From NCBI GenBank assembly GCA_003646745.1, contig QMLM01000024.1, forward strand, positions 1 through 12,777: 12,777 nt of DNA, written 5' to 3'. Positions 1 through 8,087 of this stretch are shown here, piece after piece. The notes under the pieces are model-generated. The model had not been told where the DNA came from. It saw only the letters and a program-made list of their open reading frames with translations, and searched no databases. A program made the position numbers and the translations under genes. How positions within the stretch are numbered: the first letter of the stretch is position 1; each line of letters opens with the position of its first letter. Source of the DNA: Deltaproteobacteria bacterium (GTDB taxonomy: Bacteria > Desulfobacterota > B13-G15 > RBG-16-54-18).

Positions 1-2
1 AT

Positions 3-887
3 CAGGACGAAAAGACCAGAGAGCGCCTGAGGTCGCTGTTGCGGGAGGGGGAGTTGGATGAGCGACTAGTGGAAGTGGAGGTGGCCGACAGAGCCCTGCC
101 AGTCGTGGAGATCTTCTCCACCGCGGGGATGGAAGAGATGGATATAAACCTCAAAGATATGCTCTCCGGCCTCTTTCCCAAAAAGACCAAGAAAAGAAAG
201 GTCAAGATACCCGAGGCATTGGAAATTCTCACGGAAGAGGAGGCCCAAAAACTCATCGATATGGACAAGGTGACCAAGCTCGCCATTCAACGCGTGGAAC
301 AGTCGGGAATTATCTTTTTGGATGAACTCGACAAAATCGCCAGCCGTGAACCCGCCCATGGTCCTGATGTCTCCCGTGAGGGGGTGCAAAGGGACATCTT
401 GCCCATCGTAGAGGGTACCACGGTGATGACCAAATATGGGATGGTTAGGACTGACCATATCCTCTTCATAGCTGCCGGTGCCTTTTATGTCTCCAAACCC
501 TCCGACCTCATACCAGAACTACAGGGTCGTTTCCCCATTAGGGTAGAGTTAGAGCCACTGGGAAAGGAGGAGTTCATTAGGATCCTGACCGAGCCACAAA
601 ATGCCCTCATCACCCAATATGTAGAGCTGATGAAGACCGAAAACGTCCAGTTATCCTTCACCAAAGAGGCCATCGAGGAAATCGCCCAGATCGCCACCCA
701 GATCAACGAAAGGACAGAGGACATTGGGGCAAGGAGGCTCTACACCATCATGGAAAAACTCTTAGATGAGGTCTCTTTTAACGCCCCAGAGCTCAGTGGC
801 CAAGAGATAGTAATCGACGCCGCTTATGTCAGGAAAAAACTTGAGGAATTCGTCAAAGATGAAGACCTAAGCAGGTATATCTTATGA
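3..887 (+). CDS. hslU: ATP-dependent protease ATPase subunit HslU (5' partial)
   Basis: This is the AAA+ unfoldase that feeds proteins to the HslV peptidase in the cytoplasm. The reading frame is open to the left window edge, so about the last 294 residues are seen. The N-terminal third, with Walker A and the pore loop, lies outside. Visible in order are the rest of the I domain (charged, ending near KVKIPEALEIL), the Walker B motif GIIFLDELDK, the strongly conserved stretch from VSREGVQRD to DHILFIAAGAF (sensor 1 region), QGRFPIRVEL with the arginine finger, sensor 2 GARRL, and the C-terminal tail DEDLSRYIL, which in this family docks into HslV. The I domain separates it from ClpX. An in-frame TTG at 39 is internal, not the start. 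The stop shares an ATGA with argB. hslV would be expected just upstream, outside the window. Confidence 0.96.
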   Translation, partial: QDEKTRERLRSLLREGELDERLVEVEVADRALPVVEIFSTAGMEEMDINLKDMLSGLFPKKTKKRKVKIPEALEILTEEEAQKLIDMDKVTKLAIQRVEQSGIIFLDELDKIASREPAHGPDVSREGVQRDILPIVEGTTVMTKYGMVRTDHILFIAAGAFYVSKPSDLIPELQGRFPIRVELEPLGKEEFIRILTEPQNALITQYVELMKTENVQLSFTKEAIEEIAQIATQINERTEDIGARRLYTIMEKLLDEVSFNAPELSGQEIVIDAAYVRKKLEEFVKDEDLSRYIL

Positions 888-1777
888 TGCAGAGGCTTGT
901 CGAAAAGGCCCAGGTGCTGATTGAAGCCCTCCCATATATCAGAAAGTTTTACCAAAAGACCATGGTGATAAAGTACGGGGGGGCAGCCATGGTCGATGAA
1001 GACCTCAAAGAGGGCTTCGCCATGGATATCGTCCTGATGAAATACGTCGGCTTAAATCCAGTGGTGGTCCATGGCGGTGGTCCCCAAATCGGCGAAGTCC
1101 TTCAAAAGATGGGGAAAAACTCCACCTTCGTGCGGGGGCTGAGGGTCACCGATAAAGAGACGATGGATGTGGTGGAGATGGTCTTAGTAGGGAAGGTGAA
1201 CAAGGAGATAGTGGATCTTATCAACCGCTGCGGGGGAAAAGCAGTGGGGTTAAGTGGAAAGGATGGTGGCCTCATTCAGGCGAAAAAGCTGCTACTTGCT
1301 CCCCAGGAAGGAATCCCCTCTGATGCAGTAGATCTCGGGATGGTTGGGGAGGTGGAAGGAATCAACTCTGAGGTCATCAATACCCTTGATGATGGTGACT
1401 TCATTCCCGTCATCGCCCCTGTAGGGGTAGGGAAGGATGGAAAAACCTATAACATTAATGCCGATATGGTGGCTGGCAAATTGGCGGCTGCCCTGCAGGC
1501 GGAAAAACTGATCCTCCTTACCGATGTGCCAGGTGTGCTGGGCGCGGGAGGGAAACTGATACCTAGTTTGATGGTTGAAGAGGCCAAGAAACTCATCTCT
1601 CAAGGAGTCGTCTCCGAGGGGATGATCCCCAAGATCAACTGCTGCCTGGAGGCCCTGGCAGGAGGTGTTACCAAGGCCCATATCATCGATGGAAGGGTAA
1701 AACATGCTCTCATTCTGGAGATCTTCACCGACGGAGGCGTAGGAACAGAGATATGGCGAGGGGGGAGCACGGATTAA
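884..1777 (+). CDS. argB: acetylglutamate kinase
   Basis: It phosphorylates N-acetylglutamate with ATP, the second step of arginine synthesis by the acetylated route. The protein is 297 residues. Visible motifs are KYGG at 30-33 (phosphate-binding lysine), VVHGGGPQIG around 61-70, RVTD at 87-90 for substrate binding, GLSGKDGGL at 122-130, NINAD at 190-194, LLTDVPGVL at 211-219 and EGMIPKINCCLEAL at 245-258 with the conserved lysine. Some 25 helical residues precede the first strand. Arginine-inhibited members of the family have such an N-terminal helix and the short E. coli enzyme lacks it, so feedback inhibition by arginine is inferred. The ATG at 884 lies in the ATGA overlapping the hslU stop. 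A second ATG follows at 887, so the start may be one codon later. argD begins inside its 3' end. Confidence 0.97.
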   Translation: MMQRLVEKAQVLIEALPYIRKFYQKTMVIKYGGAAMVDEDLKEGFAMDIVLMKYVGLNPVVVHGGGPQIGEVLQKMGKNSTFVRGLRVTDKETMDVVEMVLVGKVNKEIVDLINRCGGKAVGLSGKDGGLIQAKKLLLAPQEGIPSDAVDLGMVGEVEGINSEVINTLDDGDFIPVIAPVGVGKDGKTYNINADMVAGKLAAALQAEKLILLTDVPGVLGAGGKLIPSLMVEEAKKLISQGVVSEGMIPKINCCLEALAGGVTKAHIIDGRVKHALILEIFTDGGVGTEIWRGGSTD

Positions 1778-2964
1778 AGGGAGAGGAATTGATACAAGAA
1801 GGGGCAAACTTTTTGGTCAACACATACACCCGCTACCCCATCTTACTGGTGAGGGGAGAGGGGATGAAGGTATGGGATAGCAACGGGAGGGAATACCTTG
1901 ACTTCGTAGGGGGGATAGCGGTATGTAATCTCGGCCATTGTCACCCGAAGGTAGTTCAGGCCCTAGAAGAACAAGCCAGAAGACTTATCCATTGCTCTAA
2001 TCTTTATCATATCGGCCCACAGGTAGAGTTGGCACGGCGGCTGTGTGAGCACTCTTTCGGGAAGAAGGTCTTCTTTTGCAACAGCGGAGCCGAGGCTAAT
2101 GAGGCAGCCATTAAGGTGGCGAGAAAATACGCCAAGGAGCGCTATGGTGAGCAGAAGTACGAAATCATAACCATGGAGGGTTCCTTTCACGGCAGGACTA
2201 TGGGGGCTCTGAGCGCTACAGGGCAGCAGAAATTCCATAAAGGATTTGAACCGCTGCTGCCGGGATTCAAATACGTCCCCTTTAATGACCTAGGGGCAGT
2301 AAAGGACGCCATCAGCCCCAACACCTGTGCCGTAATGGTGGAACCAATCCAGGGGGAGGGGGGGGTTAACCTCCCCTCCCCTGGCTATCTGAAGGAACTC
2401 AGGGAATTGTGTGACCAAAAGGGGATCTTATTGATCTACGATGAGGTTCAGGTGGGGATGGGCAGAACGGGAAAACTCTTCGCCTATCAGCACTATGAGG
2501 CCCCTCCTCACATCATGACCTTGGCAAAATCCCTGGCCAATGGGGTACCCATAGGAGCCATGGTGACCACTGAGGAGGTGGCGCAGGCCCTCTCTCCTGG
2601 CAGCCATGCCTCCACCTTTGGCGGCAACCCCATGGCCACCAGAGTGGGCTGTGTCGTCATCGACACCCTCTTGAAGGACGATATCCTGCAGAACTGCCAG
2701 CAAATGGGCGATTATTTCTTAACAGGTCTCCTTGAGCTAAAGGAGAGGTACGATTTCATCAAAGAGGTAAGGGGAAAGGGTCTTATCATCGGAGCAGAGC
2801 TGGAGTTCGGGGGGAAAGAGATTGTAGAGCGCTGTTTGGAGCGAGGGTTTCTTATCAACTGCACCATGGATAGGGTCCTGCGTTTTCTGCCCCCCCTTAT
2901 CATCACCCGCAAGGAGATTGATCTTTTGTTCGCTGCCCTAGAGGAGGTATTCTCTGAAAAATGA
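1753..2964 (+). CDS. argD: acetylornithine aminotransferase
   Basis: This PLP enzyme transfers an amino group from glutamate to N-acetylglutamate semialdehyde, giving N-acetylornithine; family members often also act in lysine (DAP) synthesis. The 403 residues carry a full class-III aminotransferase set: NTYTRYP near 23-29, SGAEANEAAIK at 111-121 (phosphate binding), SFHGRT at 144-149, DEVQ at 230-233 (the aspartate contacts the pyridine nitrogen), Lys259 in LAKSLANG (Schiff base) and STFGGNP at 287-293. The position after DEVQ is Val where Thr is common, a minor change. The ATG at 1753 overlaps argB by 25 bases. A TTG at 1789 preceded by GGGAGAGG is an alternative start that would remove 12 poorly conserved residues. 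The stop overlaps argF by an ATGA. The setting among arg genes favours the arginine role over GABA or ornithine aminotransferase. Confidence 0.96.
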   Translation: MARGEHGLKGEELIQEGANFLVNTYTRYPILLVRGEGMKVWDSNGREYLDFVGGIAVCNLGHCHPKVVQALEEQARRLIHCSNLYHIGPQVELARRLCEHSFGKKVFFCNSGAEANEAAIKVARKYAKERYGEQKYEIITMEGSFHGRTMGALSATGQQKFHKGFEPLLPGFKYVPFNDLGAVKDAISPNTCAVMVEPIQGEGGVNLPSPGYLKELRELCDQKGILLIYDEVQVGMGRTGKLFAYQHYEAPPHIMTLAKSLANGVPIGAMVTTEEVAQALSPGSHASTFGGNPMATRVGCVVIDTLLKDDILQNCQQMGDYFLTGLLELKERYDFIKEVRGKGLIIGAELEFGGKEIVERCLERGFLINCTMDRVLRFLPPLIITRKEIDLLFAALEEVFSEK

Positions 2965-3872
2965 AGAAAGACCTGCTTAGTATCTATGAACTGACGACAG
3001 AGGAGATCGAGGCCATCCTCCAAAAGGCCAAGGAGTTGAAGGAGATGTATCTGCAGGGGAAATATTATCGCCCCCTAGAGGGGAAGGCCCTCGCCATGAT
3101 CTTTGAGAAACCTTCCACTAGGACCAGGGTATCCTTCGAGGTGGGTATGCATCAATTGGGGGGACACGCTCTATTTCTAAACCCCCAAGATACCCAGTTG
3201 GGTCGAGGCGAGACCATTGCCGATACAGCCAGGGTCCTGTCCAGGTATGTGGATGGAATTATGATCAGGACCTTTGCTCAAGAGCGCATCGAGGAAATGG
3301 CCAGTTTCGCCTCGGTGCCGGTGATCAACGGTCTAAGTGACCTTCTACACCCTTGCCAGATCCTAAGCGATATTTTCACCATCTGGGAGAAACGGGGTAA
3401 GTATAGGGGATTAAAGGTGGCCTATGTGGGAGATGGAAACAATGTGGCCAACTCCTGGATAAATGGGGCCTTACGACTCGGCTTTGATCTCTGGCTCGCT
3501 TGCCCCCCGGGATATGAGCCGAATGAGGAAATCCTCTCCAGGGCCGCAACAGAGGCATCTTCCAAGATCTTCCTCACCCATGATCCAAAAGAGGCCGCAG
3601 AGGGAGCCCATGTTATCAGCACTGATGTCTGGGCTAGTATGGGTCAGGAGGATGAGCGCCAGCAGCGCATAAAGATCTTCCAAGATTATCAAGTAAACCC
3701 AGATCTGCTGCGCTGGGCTAGGGAGGATGTGCTGGTAATGCATTGTCTGCCCGCCCACAGGGGAGAGGAAATCACCGATGAGGTGATGGATGGGCCCCAC
3801 TCTGTCGTCTTCGATCAGGCGGAAAACCGTCTCCACGTACAGAAGGCCATCCTGACTTTATTAATGCAATAA
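2961..3872 (+). CDS. argF: ornithine carbamoyltransferase
   Basis: It condenses ornithine with carbamoyl phosphate to give citrulline. The 303-residue length is normal for the anabolic enzyme. Motifs seen are EKPSTRTRVSFE (STRTR at 52-56, carbamoyl phosphate binding), HPCQ at 130-133, GDGNNVANSW at 157-166, TDVWASMGQE at 221-230 (the SMG loop that closes over ornithine) and HCLPA at 261-265. SMG and HCLP mark it as an ornithine rather than an aspartate carbamoyltransferase. The ATG lies in the ATGA shared with argD, and AGGAGGT stands about 12 bases upstream inside argD. It is followed 12 bases later by argG. Its place between argD and argG fits the anabolic role and not the arginine deiminase pathway, whose arcA and arcC are absent here. 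Confidence 0.97.
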   Translation: MKKDLLSIYELTTEEIEAILQKAKELKEMYLQGKYYRPLEGKALAMIFEKPSTRTRVSFEVGMHQLGGHALFLNPQDTQLGRGETIADTARVLSRYVDGIMIRTFAQERIEEMASFASVPVINGLSDLLHPCQILSDIFTIWEKRGKYRGLKVAYVGDGNNVANSWINGALRLGFDLWLACPPGYEPNEEILSRAATEASSKIFLTHDPKEAAEGAHVISTDVWASMGQEDERQQRIKIFQDYQVNPDLLRWAREDVLVMHCLPAHRGEEITDEVMDGPHSVVFDQAENRLHVQKAILTLLMQ

Positions 3873-3884
3873 AAGGAAGAAAAG

Positions 3885-5087
3885 ATGGGTAAAGGGATCA
3901 ATAGGATAGTGCTTGCCTATTCAGGGGGATTAGATACTTCGGTAATATTGAAATGGCTACAGGAAGAATATGAATGTGAGGTCATCGCCTTCTGTGCCGA
4001 TATCGGCCAAGGTGAGGAGGTAGAGCAGGTGCGCCAAAAGGCCCTGGCTACAGGGGCAAGCAAGGTGTACGTAGAGGACCTTAAGGAGGAATTCGTCAAA
4101 GACTTCGTCTTTCCCGCCATCAAGGCAAATGCCATCTATGAGGGTGGATACCTGCTGGGGACCTCCATTGCCCGCCCCCTCATCGCTAAAGGTCAAATGG
4201 AGGTGGCCAGAAAAGAAGGGGCTGATGCTGTAGCCCATGGAGCCACCGGCAAGGGAAACGACCAGGTGAGGTTCGAGCTCACATACTATTACTTTGATCC
4301 CCATATAAAGGTCATCGCCCCCTGGCGGCAATGGGGGTTCCGCTCCCGGGAGGCCCTCATCCACTATGCCCAAAGCCGGGGCATTCCTGTACCCGTAACC
4401 CCCCAAAAACCTTACAGCAGCGATAGAAACCTGTTGCACATCAGCTTCGAGGGGGGAATTTTGGAGGATCCCTGGAGGGAACCCGATGAGGAGATGTTTG
4501 TGCTCACCCGCTCTCCACAGCAGGCGCCAGATCAACCCCTTTACTGCGAGATAGACTTCGAAGATGGAATCCCTGTCCGCATAGATGGGGAAAGTTACTC
4601 CCCCGCCCAACTGCTGGCGCGCCTTAATGAGTTGGGTGGAATACACGGCATAGGAAGGGTAGACATCGTAGAGAATAGATACGTGGGGATGAAATCCAGG
4701 GGAGTCTATGAAACCCCTGGAGGGACCATACTTCATGTAGCCCACCGGGCCCTAGAATCCATCACTATGGACCGGGAGGTGATGCACCTGCGTGACTCCC
4801 TTATTCCCAAGATAGCCGAGCTCATCTACTACGGATACTGGTACTCTCCGGAAATGGAACTGTTGAGAAAGGTAGTGGATGAAACACAACGAGATGTTAC
4901 AGGCACCGTCAGACTAAAGCTTTACAAAGGGAACTGTATGGTGGTGGGAAGAAAGTCAGACAAGTCCCTCTACCACAGTGAATTTGCCACCTTCGAGGAA
5001 GACAAGGTCTATCAACAAAAGGACGCCGAAGGCTTCATCAAACTCAATGCTCTCAGACTCAGAATAAGGAGGATGCTGGGAAGATGA
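3885..5087 (+). CDS. argG: argininosuccinate synthase
   Basis: It joins citrulline and aspartate with ATP to form argininosuccinate. The 400-residue protein shows the PP-loop AYSGGLDTS at 11-19 (ATP binding), GTSIARPLIAKGQMEVA at about 92-108 and GKGNDQVRFE at 122-131, all hallmarks of the family. The start ATG has a good ribosome binding site, AAAGGAAG at 3872-3879, which begins right at the argF stop. This 12-base gap is the larger of only two non-overlapping junctions in the plus-strand string. The partner gene argH (argininosuccinate lyase), needed to finish arginine, does not follow. Instead leuS starts in the ATGA at the argG stop. The pathway presumably continues with an argH elsewhere. 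Confidence 0.97.
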   Translation: MGKGINRIVLAYSGGLDTSVILKWLQEEYECEVIAFCADIGQGEEVEQVRQKALATGASKVYVEDLKEEFVKDFVFPAIKANAIYEGGYLLGTSIARPLIAKGQMEVARKEGADAVAHGATGKGNDQVRFELTYYYFDPHIKVIAPWRQWGFRSREALIHYAQSRGIPVPVTPQKPYSSDRNLLHISFEGGILEDPWREPDEEMFVLTRSPQQAPDQPLYCEIDFEDGIPVRIDGESYSPAQLLARLNELGGIHGIGRVDIVENRYVGMKSRGVYETPGGTILHVAHRALESITMDREVMHLRDSLIPKIAELIYYGYWYSPEMELLRKVVDETQRDVTGTVRLKLYKGNCMVVGRKSDKSLYHSEFATFEEDKVYQQKDAEGFIKLNALRLRIRRMLGR

Positions 5088-7567
5088 AAGACAGGTACGA
5101 TCCCCAACAGATCGAACACAAATGGCAGAAGTATTGGGAGCAGGAGAAACTCTTTCGAGCTGTGGAGGACCCGGAGAGGGAGAAATACTATTTACTGGAG
5201 ATGTTCCCCTATCCATCAGGTAAACTTCACATGGGCCATATCCGGAACTACTCCATAGGGGACGTGGTGGCTAGATACAAAATGATGCGGGGGTTTAACG
5301 TATTGCACCCTATGGGGTGGGATGCCTTCGGTATGCCTGCGGAAAACGCCGCCTTGGAGAATAAAATCCACCCCGCCAAGTGGACCTATGACAACATCTC
5401 CTATATGAAGTATCAGCTGAAGCGGATGGGTTTCAGCTATGATTGGGACAGGGAATTGGCTACCTGTGATGTAGACTACTATAAGTGGGAACAGTGGATA
5501 TTCATCAAGATGTATGAACGAGGCCTGGTCTATCGTAAAAAGGCCCTTGTAAACTGGTGCGAGGAGTGCCAAACGGTCTTGGCCAATGAGCAGGTGGAGG
5601 GGGGCAGGTGTTGGAGGTGTCACGCAGAGGTAGACAAAAAGGAGCTGGAGGGTTGGTTTTTCCGCATCACCGCCTACGCCGAAGAGCTTCTGGAGTATTG
5701 CGACAAGTTGCCTGGCTGGCCCGAAAGGGTCATCGCCATGCAGAAAAACTGGATCGGCAAAAGCACAGGGGCAGAGGTGGACTTCCCTCTCGAAGATGGC
5801 AAAGGGATTATCACCGTCTTCACTACCCGCCAAGATACCCTCTATGGAGCTACCTTCATGGTCCTGGCACCTGAACACCCCTTAGTCCTGGAGCTCTGTA
5901 AGGGGAAACATCAAGAAGCCGAGGTTAGAGCTTTCGTGGAGAGAATAAGAAAGCAGGATCTAATCGCCCGCACCGCCGAGGAAATGGAGAAAGAAGGTGT
6001 ATTTCTGGGGACTTATTGTATAAACCCCCTGACCGGGAGAAGGATGCCCATCTACACCGCCAACTTCGTCCTGATGGAATATGGCACCGGAGCCATCATG
6101 GCGGTGCCTACGCACGACCAGAGGGACTTTGAATTTGCCAAAAAATATGGGATACCAATGATCGTGGTCATCCAGCCCCCCGGAGAGAAGCTTGATCCAG
6201 CCACCATGACTGAGGCCTATACAGGTGATGGGATCATGGTCAATTCCGGTCCATTCGATGGCATGGACAACCGTCAGGCCATGGAGGCCATCACCGATTA
6301 TCTGCAGCAGAAGGGTATCGGCCGAAGGGCCGTGAACTACCGCCTTCGGGATTGGGGCATCTCCCGTCAGAGGTATTGGGGTGCCCCTATCCCCATCATC
6401 TACTGCGACCGCTGTGGAGTTCAACCTGTGCCCGAAGAGGACTTGCCGGTGGTCCTTCCCCTGGATGTGGAGCTGTCCGGCAGTGGAAGGTCTCCGCTTC
6501 CTGAACTGCAATCCTTCGTCGAGACCACCTGCCCCCGATGCGGAGGAGCGGCCAAGAGGGAGACGGATACCATGGATACCTTCGTAGAGTCCTCCTGGTA
6601 TTTTTCCCGCTTTACCTGCCCAGATTACGACCAAGGCCCCTTGGATAGAAAGAGGCTGGAGTATTGGATGCCCGTTGACCAATACATCGGGGGGATAGAA
6701 CACGCCATCCTCCATCTGCTGTACTCAAGGTTCTTCACTAAGGTGCTACGAGACATGGACATCGTCTCCTTTGACGAACCCTTCACCAACCTTCTCACCC
6801 AAGGTATGGTGATCAAAGACGGGGCCAAGATGTCCAAGTCGAAGGGCAACATCGTAGACCCCGACGACATGATCGAACGCTATGGGGCTGACACCACACG
6901 CCTGTTCAGTCTCTTCGCTGCCCCCCCGGAAAAGGACCTGGACTGGAAGGAAGAGGGGGTGGAAGGGAGCTACCGCTTCCTACATCGGGTGTGGCGGCTG
7001 GTATATGAGTTAAGAGGCTATCTTTCAGAACAGCCCCCTCCTCGGGGGAAAACAGATCTCCCAGAGGGCCTATGGCAGCTGCGCCAAAAGGTGCACAAGA
7101 CCATAAAAAAGGTGACCGAAGATATTGAAAGATTCCATTTTAACACTGCCATTGCTGCGGTGATGGAATTGGTGAACCACATCTATCAGATCAAAGATAA
7201 GATAGAAGACACCCCCTTGGCCAGATCCACCTGGCGGGAGACCCTAGAGTCGCTGGTACTGCTCCTTTCTCCCTTCGTCCCTCATATCGCGGAGGAACTT
7301 TGGGAGGCCCTGGGAAAGAAGAGCAGCGTCATCAAGGCCCCCTGGCCCGAGTACGATCCAGAGGCCATCGCCGAGGAGGAAATTCTCATCGTGGTTCAGG
7401 TAAATGGCAAACTCAGGGATCGCCTCCTTGTGCCTGCATCTGCTAAAGAGGATGAGATAAAGGAGCGGGCCCTGGCCAGCCCCAAGGTAAAAAAACATAT
7501 CGAGGGCAAAGAGGTCAAAAAAACCATCATTGTCCCCAAAAGGCTGGTTAACATCGTATGCGGTTAA
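5084..7567 (+). CDS. leuS: leucine--tRNA ligase
   Basis: This class-I synthetase charges tRNA-Leu. The protein has 827 residues, a normal bacterial length. In order: PYPSGKLHMGHIRNY with the HIGH-type box HMGH at 49-52; a zinc-type knuckle with Cys pairs at 159/162 and 176/179; the CP1 editing domain, with TTRQDT at 247-252 and MAVPTHDQRDFEF at 339-351 including the editing aspartate; a second Cys-pair insertion at 441/444 and 483/486; KMSKS at 582-586; the anticodon-binding helices; and a C-terminal VNGKLRDRL domain. Both catalytic and proofreading centres look intact. The start is in the ATGA shared with argG, with AAGGAGG at 5066-5072 upstream. The last 10 bases overlap lptE. A leuS-lptE-holA order is common in bacteria, but being coupled to argG is less expected. 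Confidence 0.98.
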   Translation: MKDRYDPQQIEHKWQKYWEQEKLFRAVEDPEREKYYLLEMFPYPSGKLHMGHIRNYSIGDVVARYKMMRGFNVLHPMGWDAFGMPAENAALENKIHPAKWTYDNISYMKYQLKRMGFSYDWDRELATCDVDYYKWEQWIFIKMYERGLVYRKKALVNWCEECQTVLANEQVEGGRCWRCHAEVDKKELEGWFFRITAYAEELLEYCDKLPGWPERVIAMQKNWIGKSTGAEVDFPLEDGKGIITVFTTRQDTLYGATFMVLAPEHPLVLELCKGKHQEAEVRAFVERIRKQDLIARTAEEMEKEGVFLGTYCINPLTGRRMPIYTANFVLMEYGTGAIMAVPTHDQRDFEFAKKYGIPMIVVIQPPGEKLDPATMTEAYTGDGIMVNSGPFDGMDNRQAMEAITDYLQQKGIGRRAVNYRLRDWGISRQRYWGAPIPIIYCDRCGVQPVPEEDLPVVLPLDVELSGSGRSPLPELQSFVETTCPRCGGAAKRETDTMDTFVESSWYFSRFTCPDYDQGPLDRKRLEYWMPVDQYIGGIEHAILHLLYSRFFTKVLRDMDIVSFDEPFTNLLTQGMVIKDGAKMSKSKGNIVDPDDMIERYGADTTRLFSLFAAPPEKDLDWKEEGVEGSYRFLHRVWRLVYELRGYLSEQPPPRGKTDLPEGLWQLRQKVHKTIKKVTEDIERFHFNTAIAAVMELVNHIYQIKDKIEDTPLARSTWRETLESLVLLLSPFVPHIAEELWEALGKKSSVIKAPWPEYDPEAIAEEEILIVVQVNGKLRDRLLVPASAKEDEIKERALASPKVKKHIEGKEVKKTIIVPKRLVNIVCG

Positions 7568-8085
7568 ACAGCAAAAACACCCTTTTTTTAAGCCTCCTTT
7601 TTTTAATACCCTTCACCCTTGCCTGTGGCTACCACCTTATGGGGAAAGGAGGTCAGTTTCCCGGAGGAGTGACCGCTTTGGCCATCTCTCCTCTAGAGAA
7701 CAGAACCCTAGAACCCAACCTAGGCACAATCTTCACCTCGGCGCTGCAAAAGGAGTTCATCTTGCGCAGGGAACTAAAGATAGTGAGGGCCCAAGAGGCC
7801 GAGGCCATCTTAAAGGGGACTATCAACTCCCTTACCACATCCTCCATCGCCTATGACGAAGAAGGGCGGGCGAGGGAATATCGAATCACTGTTACCCTAG
7901 ACATCCTTCTAATGCGCCGAGCAGGTAGTGAGGTCCTCTGGCGGGGTGATGGGATAAAGGGATCTCAAGACTATAAGGCCTCCTCTGATGTGATGGTCAA
8001 CGAGGGGAGAAAAACCCAGGCTATCCGCAGGATTGCCGCAGATCTGGCCGAAGAAGTCTATTTCAGGATAAAAGAGGGGTTTTAG
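7558..8085 (+). CDS. lptE: LPS-assembly lipoprotein LptE
   Basis: It is the outer-membrane lipoprotein that sits in the LptD barrel and helps place lipopolysaccharide on the cell surface. The 175 residues begin with a signal peptide: Arg2 and Lys6, then a hydrophobic run from about 9 to 19, then TLAC with the lipidated Cys23. The mature start CGYHLMGKG closely resembles the LptE family start. The rest follows the family pattern: LAISPLENRT, a region of the LKGTI type, REYRITVTLDI, and a late DYKAS/RRIAADLAEEVYFRI helix. The ATG overlaps the leuS end by 10 bases and only a weak AAAAGG lies upstream, so it is probably translated by coupling to leuS. It shows that the host has an LPS outer membrane. 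The stop TAG is 2 bases before the proposed holA start. Confidence 0.9.
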   Translation: MRLNSKNTLFLSLLFLIPFTLACGYHLMGKGGQFPGGVTALAISPLENRTLEPNLGTIFTSALQKEFILRRELKIVRAQEAEAILKGTINSLTTSSIAYDEEGRAREYRITVTLDILLMRRAGSEVLWRGDGIKGSQDYKASSDVMVNEGRKTQAIRRIAADLAEEVYFRIKEGF

Positions 8086-8087
8086 CC

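Noticed and set aside
39..887. hslU starting at TTG 39
   Set aside because: The frame continues upstream to base 3 and HslU needs its Walker A region, which lies before the window.
3957..4745. A 262-codon minus-strand frame inside argG, and similar frames opposite leuS and argB
   Set aside because: They lie entirely within well-supported genes on the other strand, have no ribosome binding site worth noting and show no family pattern.
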